A DNA stretch of 64,000 nucleotides from Bacteroides thetaiotaomicron VPI-5482 (GTDB lineage: Bacteria; Bacteroidota; Bacteroidia; Bacteroidales; Bacteroidaceae): the NCBI RefSeq assembly GCF_000011065.1, contig NC_004663.1, forward strand, positions 4,712,001-4,776,000, given 5' to 3'. Under the pieces are notes generated by a model. It ran no database searches and had not been told where the DNA came from. It saw only the letters and a list, made by a program, of their open reading frames with translations. Below, in pieces: positions 17,452 through 26,695 of this stretch; the first letter of the stretch is position 1; the number at the start of each line of letters is the position of its first letter. The translations under genes were made by a program, and so were the position numbers.

Positions 17452-18012
17452 ATGGGAATTATATATTTTGGATCGGGACTTATACTGCTAATCGCACTTT
17501 GGTATATTTGGGCAGTCAACAATTTGATCGCTAAGCGAAACAGGGTGAAGCAATGTCGTAGCGGTATTTGCGTGGCATTAAAGCAGCGAAATGACATGAT
17601 ACCTAATTTGGTGGCCGCCGTTAAGTCATATATGGGTCATGAAAATGAAATTCTTACCCGCATTACGGAACTTCGATCACATTCTTTCCAACCTTCACAG
17701 GAAGCCGAACAAATAAAAAGTGGCAATGAATTGTCCGGTCTGTTAACCAAATTACAGTTGTCGGTCGAGAATTACCCTGAACTGAAAGCGAATGAACAAT
17801 TCCATCGCCTGCAAAACAGTATTGAGGACATGGAACTGCAACTGCAAGCCATCCGGCGCACCTATAATGCGGCAGTAACAGACTACAATAATACCATCGA
17901 GATGTTTCCTTCTTCCGTTGTTGCCCGTCAGCAAGGTCATCATCAGGAAGAACTGATTGATATTCCCGAACCGGAACAACAGAATGTAAATGTCGCCGAA
18001 CTTCTCAGATAA
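17452..18012 (+). CDS. lemA: LemA family protein
   Basis: A 186-aa protein. One N-terminal transmembrane helix (IIYFGSGLILLIALWYIWAV) leads into a long alpha-helical LemA domain with the family hallmarks VKQCRSGICVALKQRNDMIPNLVAAVKSYMGHE and, near the C-terminus, RRTYNAAVTDYNNTIEMFPSSVVA. LemA proteins are of unknown function and often sit beside membrane proteins of the DUF3137 or TPM type. Here it is the first gene of a four-gene operon with a DUF3137-like protein starting 7 bp after its stop. It has its own good promoter. Confidence 0.88.
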   Translation: MGIIYFGSGLILLIALWYIWAVNNLIAKRNRVKQCRSGICVALKQRNDMIPNLVAAVKSYMGHENEILTRITELRSHSFQPSQEAEQIKSGNELSGLLTKLQLSVENYPELKANEQFHRLQNSIEDMELQLQAIRRTYNAAVTDYNNTIEMFPSSVVARQQGHHQEELIDIPEPEQQNVNVAELLR

Positions 18013-18019
18013 TACGAAT

Positions 18020-19051
18020 ATGGACACAATTGATTTTAAGAAATTATCAGAACAGCTTCGTTCGGAGCTTTTACGGGTAAATGGCTGGAGAAAGGTGGTA
18101 CGAACAGGAAGTATTGCAGTTTATCTTTTTGTATTCTGCTGGTTTATGTTTGTGTTGTTTGGCGGTGCGCTTGTATCTTATATAGGTCTTGAGAACTATA
18201 TGCAGTTTACGCAGTATATAATACCAGTATTCATTGGATTTATAGTGGTCAACTTCGTTTTCACTCGCTGCATGGCGAACTTTCAGGAACGGGAGTCGGA
18301 GGCTATGCAGCACATTATGTCTACCCTGTTTCCTACCGTTTATTTCTCGGCTTCCTCTCAGGTAGACAGCCGGATATTGAGAGACAGCAAACTCTTTTCC
18401 GCCTCTTTTTCTGATCCGGCACTGGCAGCCAATACGTATGGATATATCCAGTTTCCGCACGGCGAGCACTCTTTGCATGTGGCGGATATCGGCGTGTCTT
18501 ACGGGCTGTTGAACAAGTTGCAGTACAATCCTGTATTGGGATATTTTGTCATGATCTACCGTTTTGTGCTTCGTCCGCTGTTTGCTTCGCGGCTGGATAG
18601 CAGTCCGCACAATTTTCGGGGGATGTTTGGCTGGTGTAAGATAGACAAGCGATTCAAAGGAAATATTATCATATTGCCCGATCACCTGGAACAAAAGATC
18701 GGATATCTGGCGAAGAATATCCAGGGGTTGAAGAAGCGCTATAGTGCCCGACTGGTGCAATTGGAAGATCAGGAGTTTGAGAACTATTTTGCCGTTTATG
18801 CCGATGATGAAGTAGAAGCACGTATGTTGCTCACTCCTGCGATGATGCGTCATATGACGGCGCTGCACCAGACTTTCGGATGTGATATCATGCTTTCGTT
18901 CAGCAGAGGTACTTTCTACTATGCCGCCGTGATGCCTTCCGGTTTTTTATGTGTGCGTCCAAGTGCGTTGAATGACGGGAAGCTGCTTGAGGACATATAT
19001 AATGATATCAGCCTGTCCTGCAAAGTGGCAGAGGAATTAAGATTGAATTAG
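18020..19051 (+). CDS. DUF3137-family membrane protein
   Basis: A 343-aa protein. Two hydrophobic segments (residues ~30-55 and ~63-85) are followed by a soluble domain of ~255 residues. The later motifs (RFKGNIIILPDHLEQKIGYLAKNIQGL, then QLEDQEFENYFAVYADDEVEARMLLTPAMM) match the DUF3137 proteins usually found next to LemA. Function is unknown. The ATG at 18020 (MDTIDFKKL) follows the lemA stop by 7 bp and fits operon spacing better than the in-frame upstream ATG at 17990, which would overlap lemA. Confidence 0.8.
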   Translation: MDTIDFKKLSEQLRSELLRVNGWRKVVRTGSIAVYLFVFCWFMFVLFGGALVSYIGLENYMQFTQYIIPVFIGFIVVNFVFTRCMANFQERESEAMQHIMSTLFPTVYFSASSQVDSRILRDSKLFSASFSDPALAANTYGYIQFPHGEHSLHVADIGVSYGLLNKLQYNPVLGYFVMIYRFVLRPLFASRLDSSPHNFRGMFGWCKIDKRFKGNIIILPDHLEQKIGYLAKNIQGLKKRYSARLVQLEDQEFENYFAVYADDEVEARMLLTPAMMRHMTALHQTFGCDIMLSFSRGTFYYAAVMPSGFLCVRPSALNDGKLLEDIYNDISLSCKVAEELRLN

Positions 19052-19079
19052 TATTAACAATAAAACAAAAACACTATTT

Positions 19080-19868
19080 ATGACAGACATGAGTTGGATG
19101 CCTTGGGTCGTAGGCGGAGTAATGGTCCTTTCTTTTCTTTATATGAAGGTATGGCCATTTGTCCGTACTATTATAAGAGCTTTTCGGGGGCCTCGTTTTA
19201 AATCAAAATCAAAATTATCCGTAGAACAGTATAAAAAACTGTCTATAGGTTCATTGTATGCCTTGCAGCAAGGCGGATATCTGAACACTCTCTCGTTGGA
19301 TATCAAAGATAAGTTGCCTACTATTCTTGGTGAATGGTGGGGAATAAATAATGCTCATGATGCCCGCGAAACATTGGATGATTTGTGCCGGAAAGGTTAC
19401 GATTACTACTTTCCGTTTGTTTATGAGGCTTTTTTGCTTGACGATGAAAATGCGCAAGACGATATTTTCCAGCAGAACATGGAGAGTCAGGAAGATTATG
19501 AAAAAGCTGTCGGGCAACTGCAAAATTTGAAAGAGGTCTATGAGGAGTTGATAGCTTATGAAGTGATTACTTCTAAAGAAGATATAGCCCGCTATGGAGT
19601 GATTGGCTGGGATGCCGGCAGAATTAATTTTGTTGCCCGTGCCTGCTGCGATATGAAATATATCTCAGAAATGGAAGCGTGGAATTATATCGACAAGGCG
19701 TATGAACTGGCTCATTCTTCTTTTACATCATGGCACGATATGGCGATGAGTTATGTTATTGGCAGGGCTATCTGGGGAGGGACCAATGCTCACAATTTAG
19801 GAATGAAGGGAATGGCAGACGATCTGTTGTCTAATCCTAAGAGCCCTTGGGTGCAAATCAAATGGTAA
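19080..19868 (+). CDS. DUF1266 domain membrane-anchored protein
   Basis: A 262-aa protein with one N-terminal transmembrane helix (MPWVVGGVMVLSFLYMKVWPFV) and a cytosolic-type domain resembling DUF1266. Supporting segments are LSIGSLYALQQGGYLNTL near the start and the C-terminal VIGWDAGRINFVARACCDMKYISEMEAWNYIDKAYELAHSSF split over residues ~178-220, then YVIGRAIWGG. Function is unknown. It sits 28 bp after the DUF3137 gene in the same operon, which suggests a membrane-associated complex with LemA (inference). Confidence 0.72.
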   Translation: MTDMSWMPWVVGGVMVLSFLYMKVWPFVRTIIRAFRGPRFKSKSKLSVEQYKKLSIGSLYALQQGGYLNTLSLDIKDKLPTILGEWWGINNAHDARETLDDLCRKGYDYYFPFVYEAFLLDDENAQDDIFQQNMESQEDYEKAVGQLQNLKEVYEELIAYEVITSKEDIARYGVIGWDAGRINFVARACCDMKYISEMEAWNYIDKAYELAHSSFTSWHDMAMSYVIGRAIWGGTNAHNLGMKGMADDLLSNPKSPWVQIKW

Positions 19869-19905
19869 ATTGATCAAGATAGTTTAATCACAAAAACACA
19901 TAATT

Positions 19906-20472
19906 ATGGAACAAAAGAACAACAAGTACTACAGTTACATCAGCGAGTATTATGCCGCCAACCCGACTAAATTTGAAAAAAGAAAGAACAATCTGAAACC
20001 TGTGTTATATTTAGGTTTGGCCGTGGTAGGAGCCGTTCTGGCTATTTTTCCCGGTTTGCTTCCATTGGCAGGCTGGTTGGTGCGTACAGCCGGAATCATC
20101 ATGACACTGGTTTGCCTGATAGCTGCCTATCTGAATAACTTTGATATATACAACTTTCAAAGTGGAGGAAAAGTCAAGAGTATGGGAGTCAAGAAGTTTA
20201 AGCGTGATGAGACAAACCCTGCGAAGATAGTGGAAGCTTTCTTATCCAGGAACTTTGAATATCTGGCAGACCTTCCCGGAGGAAGAAGTGAACCGGTACA
20301 ACTTCATATTGAAGAAGACGCCACAGGACGTGAAATGTACTGTTTGCTGACCACTTATGATTCAGATTCGAATATTGTAGGTTTGGCAGATGTCATCACT
20401 TTATCGGGTAATGATTATGATGATAATATTGATCTAATTAAACAAATGTTTAAAGACGAAGAAGATAATTGA
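19906..20472 (+). CDS. Hypothetical two-helix membrane protein in the lemA operon
   Basis: A 188-aa protein that I do not recognise. Two hydrophobic segments at ~30-52 and ~57-75 (VLYLGLAVVGAVLAIFPGLLP; GWLVRTAGIIMTLVCLIAAYL) form a likely hairpin, with both ends predicted cytosolic. The C-terminal ~90 residues look like a small alpha/beta domain ending in a very acidic tail (DEEDN). It lies 37 bp after the DUF1266 gene and shares its strand, so it completes the lemA operon. The gene is real by its context, its ATG and its coding-like composition; function is open. Confidence 0.7.
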   Translation: MEQKNNKYYSYISEYYAANPTKFEKRKNNLKPVLYLGLAVVGAVLAIFPGLLPLAGWLVRTAGIIMTLVCLIAAYLNNFDIYNFQSGGKVKSMGVKKFKRDETNPAKIVEAFLSRNFEYLADLPGGRSEPVQLHIEEDATGREMYCLLTTYDSDSNIVGLADVITLSGNDYDDNIDLIKQMFKDEEDN

Positions 20473-20565
20473 TTCATCGGGGCTGGATTATAAAAACAGC
20501 TCTGAGGAGAAGAAAACTCTTCTAAATGGAAGAAAAAACACAAGAAAGAAAAACATTCATACTAT

Positions 20566-20633
20566 AAAGGAAATCGACCGGAGGGGTGGGTACAGACACA
20601 AGTAACCTGTCAACAAAAGGTCGTATTTCCTTT
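20566..20633. repeat. Long-range hairpin upstream of the GH35 operon
   Basis: The arms AAAGGAAATCGACC (20566-20579) and GGTCGTATTTCCTTT (20619-20633) pair over 14 bp with a single bulged base and a 39-nt loop. It lies in the 297-bp gap 20473-20769 between the lemA operon and the GH35 gene. It could be the 3' end structure of the former or an upstream regulatory structure; no T-tract follows. Confidence 0.6.
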
Positions 20634-20717
20634 AAAAATAATCTGTCTCAGGGGATTTTGCTTTATTTCTAACCTTTTTTGAATGATAATTGGTACCTGC
20701 GGTTTAGGTGAATCGCC

Positions 20718-20725
20718 TATCTTTG
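20718..20725 (+). promoter_or_regulatory. -7 box of the GH35-GH43-GH51 operon
   Basis: The plus strand reads TATCTTTG, a perfect TAnnTTTG, 44 nt before the ATG at 20770. No properly spaced TTTG -33 box is present, which fits an activator-dependent promoter. Confidence 0.6.
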
Positions 20726-20769
20726 CCGTATACTATATATAATTATAATTCTATATTGAGATAAAAGCC

Positions 20770-23106
20770 ATGAGACACAGATTTATTGCTTTACTAGTAC
20801 TTTTTACAGTCATCTTTTTCAGTAGTGCAGAGGCGCAGACTACTGCCCGTAAGTTTGAGGCAGGCAAGAATACTTTCTTGCTGGACGGGAAGCCGTTCGT
20901 AGTAAAAGCTGCCGAACTGCACTATACCCGTATTCCGCAAGCCTATTGGGATCATCGTATTGAGATGTGTAAGGCGTTGGGAATGAACACTATTTGTATT
21001 TATATCTTCTGGAATATACACGAACAGGAAGAAGGCAAGTTTGACTTTACAGGTCAGAATGATATCGCTGCCTTCTGTCGTGCCGCTCAGAAACACGGAA
21101 TGTATGTCATCGTCCGCCCCGGTCCGTATGTGTGTGCGGAATGGGAAATGGGCGGCCTGCCCTGGTGGTTGTTGAAGAAGAAAGATGTGGCACTGCGCAC
21201 GCTCGATCCTTATTATATGGAACGGGTAGGCATCTTCATGAAAGAAGTCGGTAAGCAACTGGCGCCGCTACAGGTAAATAAGGGCGGAAATATTATCATG
21301 GTGCAGGTGGAGAACGAATACGGTTCTTACGGCACTGACAAGCCTTATGTTTCTGCCGTACGCGACTTGGTGCGCGAATCCGGTTTTACCGATGTACCTC
21401 TCTTCCAATGCGACTGGAGCAGTAACTTTACACGGAATGCACTCGACGACCTGATCTGGACCATCAACTTCGGAACAGGCGCCAATATAGACCAGCAATT
21501 CAAGAAACTGAAAGAACTTCGTCCGGAAACTCCGTTGATGTGCAGCGAGTTCTGGAGCGGATGGTTCGACCACTGGGGACGGAAACATGAAACACGTCCT
21601 GCCAAAGATATGGTACAGGGCATCAAAGAAATGCTCGACCGCAACATCTCCTTCAGCCTTTATATGACTCACGGAGGAACGACTTTCGGACATTGGGGTG
21701 GTGCCAACAATCCTGCCTACTCCGCTATGTGCAGTTCTTACGACTACGATGCCCCGATCAGCGAAGCCGGATGGACGACAGAGAAATACTATCTCCTCCG
21801 TGACCTGCTGAAAACGTATCTTCCTGCCGGTGAAGCACTGCCGGAAGTCCCTGCCGCAATGCCGGTCATTGAAGTACCCGAATTTCATTTTACCAAAGTA
21901 GCTCCGCTTTTCTCCAACTTGCCGGATGCCAAGCAGTCGGTGGATATCCAGCCGATGGAGCAATTCAACCAAGGGTGGGGAACAATCCTGTACCGTACCA
22001 CATTGCCCGAAGCAGTAACCTCAGGCACTACATTGAAAATCACCGAAGTGCACGACTGGGCACAAATCTACGCTGATGGCAAGCTGCTGGCCCGTCTCGA
22101 CCGCCGCAAAGGAGAATTTACCACTACCTTGCCGGCCTTGAAGAAAGGTACGCAACTGGATATTCTGGTAGAGGCAATGGGACGTGTCAACTTTGATAAG
22201 TCCATCCACGACCGGAAGGGAATCACCGAAAAGGTAGAACTCCTTTCGGGCAATCAGGTGAAAGAACTGAAGAACTGGACTGTATATAACTTCCCCGTAG
22301 ACTACTCATTTATCAAGAACAAGAACTACAAGGATACGAAAATATTACCGATTATGCCTGCTTACTATCGGTCATCTTTCAAACTCGATAAAGTAGGCGA
22401 CACTTTCCTCGACATGAGCACATGGGGCAAAGGTATGGTATGGGTGAACGGTCATGCGATGGGACGTTTCTGGGAAATCGGTCCCCAGCAGACACTTTTC
22501 ATACCGGGCTGCTGGCTGAAAGAAGGCGAGAATGAAATCCTCGTCCTCGACCTGAAAGGTCCGACGAAATCATCAATCAAAGGTCTGAAGAAACCGATCC
22601 TCGACGTACTCCGCGAGAAAGCGCCGGAAACACACCGCAAGGATGGAGAAAAGTTGAAGCTGACAGGAGAAAAGGTTGCGCACGAAGGAGCCTTCACTCC
22701 GGGCAACGGCTGGCAGGAAGTACGTTTCGCCGCTCCGGTGAAAGGACGTTTCTTCTGTCTGGAAGCACTCTCTCCGCAAGCCAATAACAATATTGCCGCT
22801 ATTGCAGAGTTCGATGTGCTGGGAGCCGACGGCAAACCCGTATCCCGCGAACATTGGAAAATCCGTTATGCCGATAGCGAAGAGACACGTAGCGGAAACC
22901 GTACGGCGGATAAGATATTCGACTTGCAGGAATCCACTTTCTGGATGACTGTTGACAATGTCGCTTATCCCCACCAACTGGTAATCGACCTGAGCAAAGT
23001 GGAAACAGTGACGGGCTTCCGTTATCTGCCCCGTGCCGAAAAGGACTTTCCGGGCATGATTCGTGAATACCGCGTCTATGTGAAACCGTCTGATTTCAAG
23101 TATTAA
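20770..23106 (+). CDS. GH35 beta-galactosidase
   Basis: A 778-aa exported enzyme. A signal peptide of ~22 residues ends at SSAEAQ. The GH35 TIM barrel covers ~28-345. Its signature VRPGPYVCAEWEMGGLPWWL is followed by the acid/base glutamate in VQVENEYG (E183) and the nucleophile in CSEFWSGWFDHWG (E260). Two beta-sandwich regions follow, including a segment with WGKGMVWVNGHAMGRFWEIGPQ. The C-terminus (~640-778) resembles a discoidin/F5-8 type C carbohydrate-binding module. It removes terminal beta-galactose from oligosaccharides in the periplasm. It heads an operon with two GH43 genes and GH51, a set suited to arabinogalactan-like side chains. Confidence 0.93.
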   Translation: MRHRFIALLVLFTVIFFSSAEAQTTARKFEAGKNTFLLDGKPFVVKAAELHYTRIPQAYWDHRIEMCKALGMNTICIYIFWNIHEQEEGKFDFTGQNDIAAFCRAAQKHGMYVIVRPGPYVCAEWEMGGLPWWLLKKKDVALRTLDPYYMERVGIFMKEVGKQLAPLQVNKGGNIIMVQVENEYGSYGTDKPYVSAVRDLVRESGFTDVPLFQCDWSSNFTRNALDDLIWTINFGTGANIDQQFKKLKELRPETPLMCSEFWSGWFDHWGRKHETRPAKDMVQGIKEMLDRNISFSLYMTHGGTTFGHWGGANNPAYSAMCSSYDYDAPISEAGWTTEKYYLLRDLLKTYLPAGEALPEVPAAMPVIEVPEFHFTKVAPLFSNLPDAKQSVDIQPMEQFNQGWGTILYRTTLPEAVTSGTTLKITEVHDWAQIYADGKLLARLDRRKGEFTTTLPALKKGTQLDILVEAMGRVNFDKSIHDRKGITEKVELLSGNQVKELKNWTVYNFPVDYSFIKNKNYKDTKILPIMPAYYRSSFKLDKVGDTFLDMSTWGKGMVWVNGHAMGRFWEIGPQQTLFIPGCWLKEGENEILVLDLKGPTKSSIKGLKKPILDVLREKAPETHRKDGEKLKLTGEKVAHEGAFTPGNGWQEVRFAAPVKGRFFCLEALSPQANNNIAAIAEFDVLGADGKPVSREHWKIRYADSEETRSGNRTADKIFDLQESTFWMTVDNVAYPHQLVIDLSKVETVTGFRYLPRAEKDFPGMIREYRVYVKPSDFKY

Positions 23107-23176
23107 ACCAATAATAAGCCAATATCGGCCTTTTGATAATAAAGCATTCACTTTATAAATAAGCATTTACTCTCAA

Positions 23177-24148
23177 ATGAATATGAAAAAATATACTTTA
23201 CTCCTGGCACTCCTTTTAGTAGGAGTGCTGACAGGATACAGCCAGCAATCTGCCTACCTGTTTGTCTATTTCACCGGAAACAGGATGAGTGAGGAAGCCA
23301 TCCGGATGGCTGTCAGCCCCGATGGATACAACTACTATGCATTAAACGGAAACCAACCGGTCATCGATTCCCGTGAAATCAGTTCTACGGGTGGAGTGCG
23401 TGACCCGCACATTCTTCGTTGTGAAGACGGAAAGACATTTTACATGGTCGTAACTGACATGGTCTCCGGCAATGGATGGAGTTCCAACCGTGCCATGGTA
23501 CTGTTGAAATCGAAAGATCTCGTCAACTGGACCTCCAACATCGTGAATATCCAGAAGAAATACCCGAATCAGGAAGATTTGAAGCGGGTATGGGCACCGC
23601 AAACTATTTATGATAAAGAAGCGAAGAAATACATGGTCTACTGGTCAATGCAGCATGGTAATGGTCCGGACATTATTTATTACGCATACGCTAACAAAGA
23701 TTTCACCGATATAGAAGGAGAACCCAAAACTTTGTTCCTCCCGAAGAATGGCAAATCCTGTATTGACGGAGACATCATTTATAAAGACGGACTTTACCAC
23801 CTGTTCTATAAAACGGAAGGAGACGGCAATGGAATTAAAAAAGCAACCACCGCCTCCCTGACTTCCGGACAATGGACAGAATCGGAAGATTATAAGCAAC
23901 AGACGAAAGAAGCTGTAGAAGGTGCCGGCATCTTCCCGCTGATAGGTACGGACAAGTACATCCTGATGTACGATGTATATATGAAAGGCAAGTATCAGTT
24001 TACGGAAAGCACCGATTTGGAGAATTTCAAAGTCATAGACAATGCCATTAGCATGGACTTCCATCCGCGCCACGGCACCGTAATGCCGATTACTGACAAG
24101 GAACTGAAACGCTTGTACAAGGCCTACGGAAAGCCCGACAAGATGTAA
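23177..24148 (+). CDS. GH43-like exported glycosidase
   Basis: A 323-aa protein. The signal peptide (KYTLLLALLLVGVLTGYSQQ) precedes a single five-bladed propeller domain of GH43 type. Likely catalytic positions are the aspartate in GGVRDPHIL (base), the aspartate in SCIDGDIIY and the glutamate in AVEGAGIFPL (acid). The sequence closely resembles the C-terminal half of the next gene's product, so the two are probably paralogues. Exact specificity is not readable; GH43 members are mostly alpha-L-arabinofuranosidases or beta-xylosidases, with some galactosidases. It lies 70 bp after the GH35 gene in the same operon. Confidence 0.82.
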   Translation: MNMKKYTLLLALLLVGVLTGYSQQSAYLFVYFTGNRMSEEAIRMAVSPDGYNYYALNGNQPVIDSREISSTGGVRDPHILRCEDGKTFYMVVTDMVSGNGWSSNRAMVLLKSKDLVNWTSNIVNIQKKYPNQEDLKRVWAPQTIYDKEAKKYMVYWSMQHGNGPDIIYYAYANKDFTDIEGEPKTLFLPKNGKSCIDGDIIYKDGLYHLFYKTEGDGNGIKKATTASLTSGQWTESEDYKQQTKEAVEGAGIFPLIGTDKYILMYDVYMKGKYQFTESTDLENFKVIDNAISMDFHPRHGTVMPITDKELKRLYKAYGKPDKM

Positions 24149-24189
24149 AGCCATCAGATACACCATCTAATATCCCATAAATAAATACC

Positions 24190-26625
24190 ATGAAAAAACT
24201 CCTGTTGTTCATTTTGCTTGTCTGTGCAACAGTACAGGCCTATTCGCAAGAATACCCGAAAGTCGTTTTATCGGGTGACTATCCGGACCCTTCTGTCATG
24301 CGCGATGGTGAGGATTATTACATGACTCATTCTCCTTTTTACTACGCTCCCGGATTTCTCATCTGGCACTCCCGTGACTTGATGAACTGGGAACCCGTCT
24401 GTCGCGTAATGCCCGAATACGAAGGCTCTGCAATGGCGCCCGACTTATTGAAGTACAAAGGAAAATACTACATCTATTATCCGGCCAAAGGAACAAACTG
24501 GGTGATCTGGGCAAATGACATCAAGGGCCCGTGGAGCAAACCCATCGACCTGAAAGTGAGTGGCATCGACCCCGGACACATAGCCGATCAGGAGGGGAAC
24601 AGATATTTATATGTTGACAAAGGAGAAGTCATCCGACTGACGGACGACGGACTGGCCACCATCGGCCAAAAACAGAAAGTGTACGAAGGCTGGCGATATC
24701 CCAATCACTGGGAAACGGAATGTATGTGTCTGGAATCGCCGAAGCTGAATTACCATAATGGTTATTATTACCTGACTTCCGCACAGGGAGGAACGGCCGG
24801 TCCGGCAACAAGCCACATGGCAGTTGCCGCCCGTTCGAAGAGTGTCACCGGACCGTGGGAAAATTCTCCCTATAATCCGGTAGTGCATACCTATAGTGCC
24901 CATGACAACTGGTGGTCGAAAGGACACGGCACACTGATCGACGATGTGAACGGCAACTGGTGGATCGTATATCATGCCTATGCCAAAGGCTATCACACCC
25001 TGGGACGCTCCACCCTCATCGAACCGATTGAATGGACCGCCGATGGATGGTATCGTACCAAATCCACCGCCACTCCCATCAAGACCGATCCGTCCATCAA
25101 ACACGGACTCAGCCTCTCGGATGACTTCGAAGGACCGGAACCGGGACTCCAATGGACTTTCTGGAAAGAATATGCCCCTCAGTCGCTCAGCTTCAAGAAA
25201 CAGACCTTATGGATAGATGCGAAAGGAAGTACCCCTTCCGATGCCCGCTTACTGCTGGCCACCGCCGAAGACAAGAATTACGAAACACAGGTGGAAGTCA
25301 ACGTAGGCAAGGGTAACACAGCCGGACTTCTTCTATATTACAGCGAAAAGGCATACGCTGGAGTCGTGTCCGACGGAAAGAACTTCACTATCTACAGAAA
25401 CGCGGAAAACAGCTTTACCCTCCCTAACAAGTTGGGCAAACGCTTCCTCGCCAAGATACAGAATCAGGGAAACAGTGTCCGGATAGCAGTCAGCAAGGAC
25501 GGCAAGGAATGGACTACGCTGGTAGAAAACATGGATGTATCTCAGCTGCACCATAACAACTACGGCGGCTTCTACGCTTTACGCATCGGACTGCTTTCCT
25601 CCGGAAAAGGCAGCGCCGGCTTCCGTCAGTTCCGTTACCGTAACGCCATCCCGCAGGAAAAGGACATGGGGGCTTACTTGATGGTCTTCCATAAAGACGA
25701 GACGCACAGCCTTTATATGGCCGTCAGTGACGACGGATATACATTTACTGCCTTGAACGACGGCAAACCGGTGATCGCCGGAGATACCATCGCCCTGCAA
25801 AAAGGTATCCGTGACCCGCACATCTTCCGTGGACCGGACGGAGCTTTCTACCTTTCCATGACCGACCTGCACATCTATGCGCAGAAAGACGGCTTCCGTG
25901 ATACCGAATGGGAACGTGACGGAAAAGAATACGGCTGGGGAAACAACCGCGGACTCGTACTGATGAAATCGTGGGACCTGATCAACTGGAAACGTACCAA
26001 TGCCCGTTTCGACCTGTTATCGGCAGGCTTGGGTGAAATCGGCTGCGTATGGGCGCCCGAAGTGACTTACGATGACAAGAAAGGTAAACTGATGATTTAC
26101 TTCACCATGCGTTTCAAGAACGAGGCGAACAAACTGTACTATGTCTATGTCAATGATGACTTCGACCGGATAGAGACACTCCCGCAAATCCTCTTCGAGT
26201 ATCCCAACGAGAAAATATCGGCTATCGACGGTGACATCACCAAGGTAGGCGACCGGTATCGCATGTTCTACGTTTCGCACGACGGAGGCGCCGGAATCAA
26301 ACAGGCCGTGTCAGACCGAATCAACGGTGATTACGAATATGACCCTCGCTGGTACGACTTCGAACCCAGGGCCTGCGAAGCTCCCAACCTCTGGAAGCGT
26401 ATCGGAGAAGACAAATGGGTATTGATGTACGACGTCTACGGCATCAACCCCCATAACTTCGCTTTCATCGAGACTTCCGACTTCGTGAATTTCAAGAACC
26501 TGGGACGTTTCAACGAAGGAGTGATGAAGACGACTAATTTCTCGTCGCCCAAACACGGCGCGGTGATCCATTTGACAAAAGAAGAAGCCGCCAAACTGAG
26601 AAGTCATTGGGAAAACAGGAAATAA
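24190..26625 (+). CDS. Tandem double-GH43 enzyme
   Basis: An 811-aa exported protein with three parts. After a signal peptide (MKKLLLFILLVCATVQAYSQ), residues ~22-300 form a GH43 propeller with SGDYPDPSVMRDG (base Asp), SGIDPGHIAD and LESPKLNYHNGYYYL (acid Glu). Residues ~305-488 are a concanavalin-like beta-sandwich (SLSDDFEGPEPGLQWTF) as in xylosidase/arabinosidase enzymes. Residues ~490-805 are a second complete GH43 domain with KGIRDPHIF, SAIDGDITKVGDRYRMFY and RACEAPNLWKRIG. All expected acidic residues appear present in both, so it may be bifunctional. The second domain is the paralogue of the preceding gene. Confidence 0.85.
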   Translation: MKKLLLFILLVCATVQAYSQEYPKVVLSGDYPDPSVMRDGEDYYMTHSPFYYAPGFLIWHSRDLMNWEPVCRVMPEYEGSAMAPDLLKYKGKYYIYYPAKGTNWVIWANDIKGPWSKPIDLKVSGIDPGHIADQEGNRYLYVDKGEVIRLTDDGLATIGQKQKVYEGWRYPNHWETECMCLESPKLNYHNGYYYLTSAQGGTAGPATSHMAVAARSKSVTGPWENSPYNPVVHTYSAHDNWWSKGHGTLIDDVNGNWWIVYHAYAKGYHTLGRSTLIEPIEWTADGWYRTKSTATPIKTDPSIKHGLSLSDDFEGPEPGLQWTFWKEYAPQSLSFKKQTLWIDAKGSTPSDARLLLATAEDKNYETQVEVNVGKGNTAGLLLYYSEKAYAGVVSDGKNFTIYRNAENSFTLPNKLGKRFLAKIQNQGNSVRIAVSKDGKEWTTLVENMDVSQLHHNNYGGFYALRIGLLSSGKGSAGFRQFRYRNAIPQEKDMGAYLMVFHKDETHSLYMAVSDDGYTFTALNDGKPVIAGDTIALQKGIRDPHIFRGPDGAFYLSMTDLHIYAQKDGFRDTEWERDGKEYGWGNNRGLVLMKSWDLINWKRTNARFDLLSAGLGEIGCVWAPEVTYDDKKGKLMIYFTMRFKNEANKLYYVYVNDDFDRIETLPQILFEYPNEKISAIDGDITKVGDRYRMFYVSHDGGAGIKQAVSDRINGDYEYDPRWYDFEPRACEAPNLWKRIGEDKWVLMYDVYGINPHNFAFIETSDFVNFKNLGRFNEGVMKTTNFSSPKHGAVIHLTKEEAAKLRSHWENRK

Positions 26626-26695
26626 CAGAGTATCAGATCTTTTTTAGTGAATACATACTCTTTTTTTGCAGAGATCTTATATTATAATTTATACC

